This document shows, piece after piece, positions 1-9,800 of a stretch of DNA of 64,000 bases. Below the pieces are notes generated by a model. The model was not told the origin of the DNA. It ran no database searches and saw nothing but the letters and a program-made list of their open reading frames with translations. The DNA lies in the NCBI GenBank assembly GCA_019009955.1, contig CM032229.1, positions 2,661,001-2,725,000 on the forward strand, read 5' to 3'. Position numbers and translations under genes: made by a program. Source of the stretch: Riptortus pedestris. Taxonomy: Eukaryota > Arthropoda > Insecta > Hemiptera > Alydidae. The first letter of the stretch is position 1; each line of letters starts with the position of its first letter.

Positions 1-766
1 TTACACCAATTTATAAGTTGGGGTGTACCATACCCCAGAGTGTCAGATTAAGTTGACTTATAGAAGTGTGTCATTCTAGGGTAAAAACTTATTAATGGAA
101 AATAAAATACTATGTACAAAATATAGTAAATACATATACAGCCGCTTTTATAAACAGTCAGGACAAATTTGCCATATATGATATTTACATATAAATTTTT
201 TACATCTGCACACATGTTTCAGGATGTTTTCTTTTTCTTTGCCAGTTCTTCACAGAAATAGCATCTTCTTGTAGTGTCTTTAGGGATTATAATGGGTTGG
301 GTATGTTCTTCTGGCAAATTCAAGAGTTCCTTCACTCGTTACTTCAAATTTGTTGGTAGATCTTCCATCTCAGACTCCTCACCTGATGAAACTTCTCACA
401 ACCATTGAAAAAGAATATCTGGATCACTGGTGCGTTTCACAGAACTGTGTTGGCTCGAGGAAAAAGCCATCTTAACTTTATTTGTTATGATAACTTTGAA
501 AAAACAACAAAACAAAACGATAAACTGAAATTGCCAATTCTCGTAGCTGGGCACACCGTTGGGCGCATTGGCTACACCTGTAACACACAGGGAATTAAAG
601 ATCTGCTGTAAGCAGGGTCAAGGTCACTTGCATACTGACTAATAGACATATCCTGCCTAGGAAGGTATTAGCCCGCCAAAAGCTCCCAACCCATGTATGT
701 GCTTCTTAAGAACATTTAAATTTTGTCATGGCTACACCCTTAGCCATGCGCCTAACGGAGGGTTAA
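1..766 (-). mobile_element. piggyBac-like remnant, right terminus present
   Basis: A decayed piggyBac-family element. Its transposase remnant reads on the minus strand, so the 5' terminus is on the right. The right boundary is set at the TTAA at 763-766, preceded by GGAGGG; piggyBac elements end GGG-TTAA at their TTAA target. A subterminal inverted repeat CATGGCTA/TAGCCATG lies at 727-748. I found no matching left end, so it is either degraded or outside the window. The family assignment is fairly firm from the protein; the exact boundary is an inference. Confidence 0.5.
148..470 (-). pseudogene. piggyBac transposase fossil, internally deleted
   Basis: Minus-strand remnant of a piggyBac transposase. 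It opens at an ATG at 470 (MAFSSSQHSS...) followed by an acidic stretch (SGEESEMEDL), which fits the poorly conserved acidic N-terminus of the family. It then runs almost directly into the C-terminal cysteine-rich domain: RRCYFCEELAKKK, one frameshift, then CKKFICKYHIWQICPDC and a stop. That last block has the same cysteine and histidine spacing as the end of piggyBac transposases. The roughly 450-residue DDD catalytic core is missing. There are two in-frame stops before the frameshift. It cannot encode a working transposase. Confidence 0.7.
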
Positions 767-1177
767 TAAAGAAAATTACACTAAAATGAGTGAAAGTACC
801 AAGAGGTCAAATATAAAATCATAACTATCAAAGTTATTAAATATATATCACATCAAAAAAATGTAATAGAGTTCATCTTACTAGTCAAGTTGTTTATTGT
901 GATTATCCTAGCTATCCATCTGGAATATTAAATTAACTTCAAAAATAACATCATCAAACGTTTTGGTAGAGACGATTTTCACCCTCCTTTAACACCATCA
1001 CTTTAAGTTGATTTTGAACAAAAAGGGGAGGTGTAGAACAGCCGTCCTAAATATGAAATATCAATATTCTAAGCAAGTCGTTATTGAGTTATATAAGATA
1101 TGTACAGATGTCACACCAAATCAGGTTCAGCAAAACTCAAAATGGATAATTCTGTTGAAATCTGAAATTATTTATGA
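767..1177. other. AT-rich spacer, nothing recognised
   Basis: Between the piggyBac terminus and the first Hel-B copy I see no open reading frame, repeat match or RNA signature. Confidence 0.6.
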
Positions 1178-2400
1178 CTAGCTCAGATACCCGGCTTCGC
1201 CCGGGAATTGATTTGAGGCTGAATGGTGATGGTATTTTTTTGGCAAGGCTTTATTTTGCACACCATTTTGATATTTACCTATCCCAGTGTTTAGGGTTTA
1301 TACCCGTTGTTGGCATTTCTTAATAATAAAATTAATTCTTTATGTAAGACTTCACTGTCCTCCATATTGCCATATTTCCCGTCTCCTGTGCATTATGCAT
1401 AGATTTCAGTTATTAAAGACAAAATATTAACGTAAATTTGAATTACTTTTTCCAGGTGAGGTACCTGGATAGTTCAAATTGGAATGAATTGTTGAGCATA
1501 TCAATATTTCTACTCAAATTACTTGCTCCACACATTGTTCCTGGAGAAATGTATAAAAAAAAAGTTAATCTAAATAACAAAGTAAACAATTTTTGTTATG
1601 TGCAAGTTTGTCGAAAAACAAATAGACAATGAAATATCGCGAATTTTTATTTCAGGCCTCCCTTATAACCCCTACTCTCGTTCTAACCTAAACATTTTAA
1701 TATAGCTTATAATCATGGAAGAAGTAATGCTAATTGACATACCGAGTTTTGTTAAGTTCGGTTCAATCGTTAGCGCCCAATAAAATAGTTGCCTCCCACG
1801 TTAGTTTATAGTGTATATCTCGTTTATACTTTGTTAAAAGACAAAAATGAATATCACAAAAGTTACTCTAAATAACAAAATAAACAACTTTTGTTATGTT
1901 CATATTTGCCGAAAAACGAAATACCGCTATTTTAAATTCAGGCCTCCCTTACAACCCCCACTCCAACCGGTCCCTAGAAATGTTGGTATGGCTTATTATA
2001 ATGAAAGCGTTAGTGCTAATACACATACCAAGTTTTATTTAATTAGGTTGGGTCTTTGTCCCAAATAAAATTGTTCACTTCCGCTATAGGTTTTAGCGTA
2101 TATATCGTTTATAATTCAGTATACGAAAAAAGTGTATATAACAAAAGTTACTCTAAATAACAAAATAAACAACTTTTGTTATGTTCATATTTGCCGAAAA
2201 ACCAATAGGAAACGAAATATCGCTATTTTTAATTTCAGTCTTCCCTTATAATCCCCACCCCTGTTCGTCTCGGAGGATATTAATTTAGCCTAAAGTCTAA
2301 GTTGGGTTAGTAGTAATATACATACCAAGTTTCATAAAATTCGGTTCAGCCATTTATGCGTGAAAAGGTAACAAACAAACACACACGAAAGAAACAAAAG

Positions 2401-3197
2401 TCCGTCACGCAGGGGCTGCGTAAACTAAGCAGATTTCCCTCATGAAGTTTAGTAATAAATAGATAGATAGATAAATATGCATACTGCTAACACAACAACA
2501 CCGTGAATAAATACAAACGGAAATAAATGTTCCATCCAATTTCAATAACTTGCCGACAGGAAGCGTTAGGTTAGAAAAGTAAACAAACGGGCCGGCCTGC
2601 CTCAGACCGGAAAGAAAAACAATTACTGAAATATATCTGAATATAACACATTCATTTTATTGAGAATTATTTACTATATCTACTAGTGTAATTTATAATG
2701 AGTCAGAATAATTGTTATCTCAATCAATAAAATTTTAGTAGTCCAAAATTTTAAGATGGGGGGGATCATCAGGGCTTATATGCATGTATCTCGTATAATA
2801 AAGGTCTCTTGAATACAATTCTTGGTATTTAAACTTCCAATAATGTGATTTATTATGTAGCAGAGTATTGTTTACCTAACATGAGTAGAAGTGGCGGTTT
2901 CCTGAAAACTAAAAAATGCAAATATCTCGGTTAATATTCAAGATAGAGAAAAAACGTATATAACAATATGTATAGTAAATTTAATTTGCAATAAGATTGG
3001 TTATATACATTTTTTCGATCCGATGCATAATAACGGAGATATTTTGAATTTTCGAAAATCCCCCCCTCTAAACCCCCCCTCCCTCTGGTCCGATTTCAGC
3101 CATTAACGAACTTGATCTGTCTTTTTACATAAAACGGTTAAATATCGAGTTTCGTAACGATCAAACAAAAATTGCGACCGCTAGAGCGTTAACAGAC

Positions 3198-3228
<31 letters not shown>

Positions 3229-3236
3229 ATATATAT

Positions 3237-3267
<31 letters not shown>

Positions 3268-3383
3268 CATAATTTTGAACGGACCTCATTTTCGTCATCT
3301 CCTGGGTAGAATCGATGGACATTTGAAGAAATTTTTCAAAAATCGCGTCATGAGTACGACCTCAATAGCTGATTTCCCTTAAG
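2401..3383 (+). mobile_element. Rep-A copy nested in Hel-B
   Basis: Starts TCCGTCACGCAGGGGCTGCG and runs to GATTTCCCTTAAG, where the Hel-B sequence (GGTGTCTATG...) resumes. It has a short internal palindrome-rich start (CGCAG-GGG-CTGCG) and an internal (TA)n tract at 3190-3266. The second half of the terminal hairpin is missing, as are about nine Hel-B bases at the junction. It is younger than the Hel-B copy it interrupts. Confidence 0.65.
3190..3266. repeat. (TA)n tract inside Rep-A
   Basis: Interrupted TA dinucleotide array. The same position in other Rep-A copies also holds a TA array, so it is part of the element rather than an independent locus. Confidence 0.85.
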
Positions 3384-3455
3384 GTGTCTATGCCATGTGA
3401 AACGAAAAGTTATCGTGAAATATCGCGAAATAAATCAATTACAGACAGAGGTTAC

Positions 3456-3487
<32 letters not shown>

Positions 3488-3841
3488 CTACTATATAAAA
3501 ATAAGTCGGGTTTTCCTTCCTGACGCTATAACTCCAGAACGCACGAACCGATTTCCACGGTTTTGCATTCGTTGGAAAGGTCTCGGGCTCCGTAAGGTTT
3601 ATAGCAAAGAAAATTCAGGAAAAATTTCAAAAGAAAAGCGGGAAAATCTTTTTTCATTATACTGTTAAAATAACATGTGTTTTCAGTGCATTTTTTGAGT
3701 ACGCAAAGTACAGAAAAGTAACAGCTGTTATTGGAATATTCCTCATTATACTATCATTCATTGTATATTGCATACTTACTTAACCTGTATTTATTAAATC
3801 AAAACGAACAAAAATTTGTCAATAATTAAGCAATCAGGAGG

Positions 3842-6013
3842 GTGCATTTGGAAGATGGCCAAAGAGTTTACTTCACTGAGGCTAATGCTGCACAACGAGC
3901 TGAGAGACCACCATCGACAACATTGACTAGCTTCTTTGCAATGTGTGAAGCAGATCTATTCGCAGCGACGCTGATGTACGTTGAAATGCCCAAGTATTAC
4001 ACTTGGAATCAATCAACAAAGAAATCCCAACGTCGCAAACAAGGAACCCCAGTTCCAGATTGGCCACAATTGTTTTCCACTGATGCACTAGGTCGCATGT
4101 ATACTGTTCATCCTAGAAATGATGAATGTTTTTATTTGCGACTGCTGTTGGTAAATGTACGTGGACCAAAATCATTTGCGCATTTGAAACTGTGATTGGC
4201 CACCAACGCCAAACATATCGAGAAGCATGTCAACTATTGGGTTTGCTGGAGAACGATTCTCATTGGGATTTAACACTTGCGGATTCAGTTGTTTCATCAA
4301 ATGCGTACCAAATACGAACACTGTTCGCAATTATCATCACCACATGTTTTCCTACTCAACCAATTCAGTTATGGAACAAATACAAAGACGACATATGTGA
4401 AGATATCTTGCATCGCTTGCGCATTCAAACGAATAATCCTGACATCCAAATAACCGATGAAATCTACAATGAAGGATTGATTCTGATTGAGGATCAATTC
4501 TTGACTATTGCAAACAAGCTACTGATTGAAGTAGGAATGATTGCGCCAAATCGATCGATGCACGATGCATTCAACAAAATTAAATCGAGAGCTGCAATAC
4601 AATGTTGATACATTGCAGGAATTCGTTCGAAATAATGTGCCGTTGCTAAATGAACAGCAAAAACAAGTATACGAAACATTAATGCAAGCGGTGGACAATA
4701 ATACTGGTGGTCTATTCTTCCTGGACGCACCTGGAGGAACAGGGAAAACATTTGTCATTTCATTGATTTTGGCCACTATTCGATCAAGATGTGACATAGC
4801 TTTGGCGTTAGCATCATCTGGAATTGCGGCGACTCTTCTAGATGGCGGTCGTACTGAACATTCTGCGCTTAAGTAGCCACTCAATTTAAACACAATTGAT
4901 ACTCCAACATGCAATATTTCCCGATCCAGTGCAATGGGAAAATTGTTGATGCAATGCAAGCTCATTGTTTGGGATGAGTGCACAATGGCACATAAAAAAT
5001 CACTTGAAGCACTTAACTTCACACTGAACGATCTTCGGCGAAATAACAACATCTTTGGCGGCTTGATGATATTGTTGGCAGGCGATTTCAGGCAGACGTT
5101 GCCAGTAATTCCCCGTGGAACGCCTGCAGATGAATTGAATGCTTGCCTGAAGGCATCACCTTTATGGAATAACGTAAAAACATTATCGCTAACCACTAAT
5201 ATGAGAGTTCAACTTCAAAATGATCAAAGTGCTGCACAATTTTCCAAACAATTGTTAGCTGTTGGAAATGGAAAAGTCCCAGTTGATGCGACATCTGGAT
5301 TAATTACTCTTACCAACGACTTTTTCCGATTAGTAGACTCTCAATTAGCTCTTATTGAAAATGTTTTTCCAAACATTAGTGAGAATTATCAGAATTATGC
5401 TTGGTTAAGTCAACGAGCAATTCTTGCCGCAAAGAATAATGATGTACACGCACTGAATTTCACCATTCAATCAAAAATTGCTGGCGATTTGGTGACATAC
5501 AAATCCGTTGATTCCATAACAAATCCCGATGATGTAGTAAATTATCCAACGGAGTTTATGAATTCTCTGGAGTTACCAGGATTTCCACCAGATAACTTGC
5601 AACTCAAAGTTGGTACAATAATTATGATATTGCGTAATTTGAATCCACCGCGACTTTGCAACGGTACTCGACTTTCGGTAAAAAGACTTATGCCGAATTT
5701 GATTGAGGCAACCATTATTAACGGAAAGTACGCAGGTGAAAATGTATGTATTCCTCGAATACCAATGATTCCGACTGATCTTCCGTTTAACTTCAAACGA
5801 TTGCAATTTCCAGTTCGCCTTGCGTTCGCAATGCCAATTAAAAAGTCGCAAGGCCAATCGCTTAGTGTTTGCGGGATAAATTTAGAAAATCATTGTTTTT
5901 CACATGGGCAGTTATACGTTGCGCGTTCACGAGTTGGGAAACCATCCGCTTTGTTTGTGTTAACGTCAGACCAAAAAACAAATAATGTGGTTTACCAAAG
6001 AGCACTTCAATGA
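3842..6013 (+). pseudogene. Helitron PIF1-like helicase, broken
   Basis: Remnant of the SF1 PIF1-family helicase domain of a Helitron Rep/helicase protein. Coding starts mid-protein at 3842 (QRVYFTEANAAQRAERPP, the typical Helitron linker). It shifts frame near 4190 and again near 4600, and has a TAG stop at 4874-4876. After that the frame is open to 6013. Visible helicase motifs: Walker A GGTGKT (about 4735), motif II VWDEC (about 4970), motif III GDFRQTLPVIPRG (about 5083), KSQGQS (about 5840) and the final VARSRV box (about 5920). The C-terminal stop appears natural. The Rep nuclease portion is absent. With two frameshifts and one stop it is non-functional. Confidence 0.9.
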
Positions 6014-6243
6014 AACGGATAATTTGCGGACACGTATAACGCTTCGATTCAGTATTTACTTTGGATTCACTTTCATTTACTTAGAGAAGTTCAACTAAAT
6101 AACACCATTTTTGTAATCGAAATGAATTCATTACTGTTGTGAAATGAAATCAAATTTTTCGTTTTCAAATATAAAACAAAAAAAAAATTGTCTTAATCTT
6201 TTAATCACCAAACAAAATGTTACATAAAACGAAGCCATCTGGT

Positions 6244-6271
6244 GGCGAAACGGAGTTCGCCGGGTTTGCTA

Positions 6272-6272
<1 letters not shown>
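6244..6272 (+). other. Helitron 3' terminal hairpin and CTAG
   Basis: Six-base-pair stem GGCGAA/TTCGCC with a six-base loop, then GGGTTTG and CTAG. Helitrons end with such a hairpin about ten bases before CTRR. Confidence 0.85.

Positions 6273-6340
<68 letters not shown>
6273..6340. repeat. (TA)n microsatellite
   Basis: Uninterrupted TA array directly following the Helitron CTAG end. It is the continuation of the tract into which the Helitron inserted. Confidence 0.95.
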
Positions 6341-6342
<2 letters not shown>

Positions 6343-6345
6343 TTA

Positions 6346-6727
6346 CAATATTAAAAAAAAAGTCTTTATCAAATTTCTGTACCCCAAGAAACTACTAAAG
6401 AGAAATTCAATATTTTGTATTCCTGCACGCAGATTTAGTGGGACCTAAAAATTGAATTGGGGCTATCAGAATTAAAAAAAAAAGTGGATTCAAACTTATA
6501 TATTTTGGTATAAAAAGTACACCACTGCTTTTCTCATTTAGGGGGAATGAAACTTTAAGTTATCTTAGTTCAAAGCTATTCAAAAATCCTGACATGAATA
6601 AAATGTCACTAGCTGTTAAAAGAAAGTTTCAAGCTTTTAAACGATTGAAAAATTATTGAACAAAGGTAGAAAAAAAAGTTTCATATTCAAATGTTCAATT
6701 ATTTTGTCCAACATTAGGAGCAATTAC
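6346..6727. other. TPX2: TPX2 intron 5, unique AT-rich part
   Basis: Intronic sequence between the TA array and exon 5. No repeat match or open frame is seen. Confidence 0.5.
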
Positions 6728-6845
6728 CTTTTTGAACTTGTTGACGTCAGTCAAATTGAAAGGCTTTGGAACAGTTGGCGGTTTAGGAGCAGGCTTCGGT
6801 GGAGGCTTCGCTTGCAGCACTTTCTTCAGCGGCTTCAAAACTGGC
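6728..6845 (-). CDS. TPX2: TPX2 exon 5 (proline/lysine-rich)
   Basis: 118 bases between acceptor TTACTGCTAG and donor AAG|GTAATT. It encodes a Pro-Lys-rich run (VLQAKPPPKPAPKPP) and then VPKPFNLTDVNKFKK, similar to the KPPTEPIGFDLE-type region of TPX2. The next exon must lie left of this point. I found no candidate in 1-6727, which is almost entirely transposon. Confidence 0.82.
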
Positions 6846-9800
6846 CTAGCAGTAAAACATCAATATAAACTTTACAATTCATTTGATATACAAACTGAAA
6901 AATATAAATAAAGGTGTAAGGTTTTTCCATTGAATAGATAATTTTTTTTTTTTTTGGCACATTATTAATTATTGACTCTGCATATTAAAATCAATGAGAT
7001 AAGCTTATTTTATTTATTTCACTATTTTGTTTGAATTTAATCCAAAAGCCTGGGAATTTAAGGAACTGTGTCAAGCCCTATAAACTACTGGTTGATCTTG
7101 CAGAGAAAAACTTGGGAGATGACTTCAAGAAAGGTCACTATCTCGAAATAAAGGATAAGTAGGACAATTATTCTATTGAACTTTATTTAAGTAACACAAA
7201 ATTAATCAAATAAAATACAAACTTTATATTTAATAAAGATATAATGGAAACCAAATGGAAGCAGTACTTTATTTTCATTAGTAAAAAGCATAAGAAAATG
7301 CAAATTTACACAGTTTGCTGATTTAGAAATACACATTTTCTCCAAGAATTGCTATATTATGTCCCACCGTTCCCAACCAAATTCTCTTCCTCTACCAAAT
7401 CACCAGTTGATCTAGATATAACCATATTACCAACCGCCGTAGCCTAATCCTCATCCTCTACCTCGTCACCAGTTAATCTAGATATAACCATATTACCAAC
7501 CGCCATTGCCTAATCCTCTTCCTCTACCAAATCACCAGTTGATCTAGATATAACCATATTACCAACCGCCGTAGCCTAATCCTCATCCTCTACCTCGTCA
7601 CCAGTTAATCTAGATATAACCATATTACCAACCGCCATTGCCTAATCCTCTTCCTCTACCCAGTTACCAGTTCCTTCAAGAATCACTATATTACCACCCA
7701 CCATTAACTAATGCTCTTCCTCTACCAAATCACCAGTTGATCTAGATATAACCATATTACCAACCGCCGTAGCCTAAACCTCATCCTCTACCTAGTCACC
7801 AGTTGATCTTGATATAACCATATTACCAACTGACATTGCCTAATCCTCATCCTCTACCTAGTCACCAGTTCCTTCAAGAATCACTATATTACCAACCGCC
7901 ATTGCCTAATCCTCATCCTCTACCTAGTCACCAGTTCCTTCAAGAATCACTATATTACCAACCGCCATTGCCTAATCCTCATCCTCTACCTAGTCACCAG
8001 TTCCTTCAAGAATCACTATATTACCAACTGCCATTGCCTAATCCTCTTCCTCTACCTAGTCACCAGTTCCTTCAAGAATCATTATATTACCAACCGCCAT
8101 TGCCTAATCCTCTTCCTCTACCTAGTCACCAGTTCCTTCAAGAGTCACTATATTACTAACTGCCATTGCCATCATATTACATCCCTCCAGTACCTAATCC
8201 TCTTCTTCTTCTAAAGAACTAGTTCCTCCAAGAATCATCATATTACATCCCTCCAGTACCCTAATCCTCTCCTTCTTCTAAAGAACTAGTTCCTCCAAGA
8301 ATCATCATATTACTTCCCTCCAGTACCTAATCCTCTTCTTCTTCTAAAGAACTAGTTCCTCCAAGAATCATCATATTACATCCCTCCAGTACCCTAATCC
8401 TCTCCTTCTTCTAAAGAACTAGTTCCTCCAAGAATCATCATATTACATCCCTCCAGTACCTAATCCTCTTCTTCTTCTAAAGAACCAGTTCCTCCAAGAA
8501 TCATCATATTACATCCCTCCAGTACCTAATCCTCTTCTTCTTCTAAAGAACTAGTTCCTCCAAGAATCATCATATTACATCCCTCCAGTACCTAATCCTC
8601 TTCTTCTACCAAACAACTAGTTCCTGAAAGAATCACCATATTACCATCTATCATATATAACCAAATTCTTTATCTAGCCTTCAGTTCACCAAAATAAGTA
8701 TTGTACAGCTGTTATAAGTATGTTCCAGATTATTTTGATTATAATATGCTTTCAATTGAAACCAATGAGATAAATATTATAATCATATTTTTATTATTTA
8801 TTATAACTAGTTATATATATTTCCACATAAACATGAACTAATAAAATGTTTACCTATTTTGAGCCTGTGACACCCACGGTTAATTAATTACAATGAACAT
8901 TGTGACAAATATAATTGAGGCATTTGCTCCCTTTAAGATCAATTACAAAATTATTTCTTGCCATGCAATAATAATACAGCATTGTTTCCAAACAAAAACC
9001 AAAATGAGATCTATTCATATGATTTTTTTACATGCAAAATAAAAAAGTATGTGACAGCATGCAAAAACAAACAAAAAAATATAAGAAAATCTTTCCATTA
9101 TAAATAATAAAAAACAAACACTAGTGTTATGGAACTAGAGAAGCGATTTTACTCTGAGTGTAAGGATACATTGCTATAATGTACAAACTAACCAAAGCTC
9201 TAATACATCAGAAGAAAAAAATGTATCCTTTTGAGAATTCTGGAATGACTTACAGACGGCATCACTTGTTCATTATATTCAATATTTTTTCCGTTATAAG
9301 GACTCATTAAGACTTGAAATTTCTACTGGATATGATAAGCTAAGAAAAATGATAGCATCAAATATAATATATAGTGTAGTTTAGAATTACTCGGGAACAT
9401 TGGGAAATTCCAGGATAAATTATATTTAGTTGTATGGTAACTATCCAGTAACCGTGGTGATTACACTCATTATTTTGAGGCAATTGAGTAGGTCCTTAAT
9501 AAAAAAGTAGCTTTCTTCGATTTGTAGGACCATTCTAAATTTGAAGGGAAAGCATCAAGCTTCACACTCCCACCAATATCATGTGTCAGGCTCGAACATT
9601 TCCTGCGCTGTTGAGCCAATGATTTCAATTTTTTTTTTTTGTTCTTGTATGTCTAAAAGTTGGAATCAATTTTAAAGTGATAGTTAGGAGCAGTTGTTAG
9701 TCAAGTGAGTTAAAGTGTTGATCTTATTACATAAGGTAAAACATGTCATTGGTCCCATTCTAGAGTGGAAAAAAAGAACTTATTCAGTGACAACTCATAA

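Larger units (their letters stand above)
1178..3486 (-). mobile_element. Hel-B Helitron copy 1, interrupted by Rep-A
   Basis: Non-autonomous Helitron. Reading the minus strand, the 3' end is hairpin CCCGGGCGAAGCCGGG, TATCTGAG, then CTAG at 1178-1181 followed by T, the standard Helitron 3' structure. The body carries about 300-bp tandem monomers (around 1850-2340) that contain AACAAAATAAACAACTTTTG. The 5' part (TGTAATTGATTTATTTCGCG near 3420-3450) runs into a (TA)n tract. A Rep-A copy (2401-3383) splits it, and a second Helitron is inserted in its terminal TA tract at 3487. No protein is encoded. Confidence 0.7.
3487..6272 (+). mobile_element. Helitron with intact termini, helicase-only derivative
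   Basis: 2786-bp Helitron. The 5' end is TCTACTATATAAAAATAAG at 3487. The 3' end is CTAG at 6269-6272, preceded by hairpin GGCGAA-ACGGAG-TTCGCC at 6244-6261. The flanks are A on the left and T on the right, as expected for insertion into an AT dinucleotide, here inside a TA tract. Only the helicase half of the Rep/helicase protein remains. The sequence between 3500 and 3840 carries no recognisable Rep (HUH) domain. This makes it a deletion derivative that would need another element's protein to move. Confidence 0.85.

Noticed and set aside
405..611. A 68-codon plus-strand frame at the piggyBac remnant
   Set aside because: It is antisense to the transposase fossil and has no protein likeness.
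4494..5857. Minus-strand frames over the helicase region
   Set aside because: They are shadows of the plus-strand Helitron helicase.
7836..8159. Proline-rich 107-codon repeat protein
   Set aside because: Only units without stops give this frame; neighbouring units of the same minisatellite contain in-frame stops.
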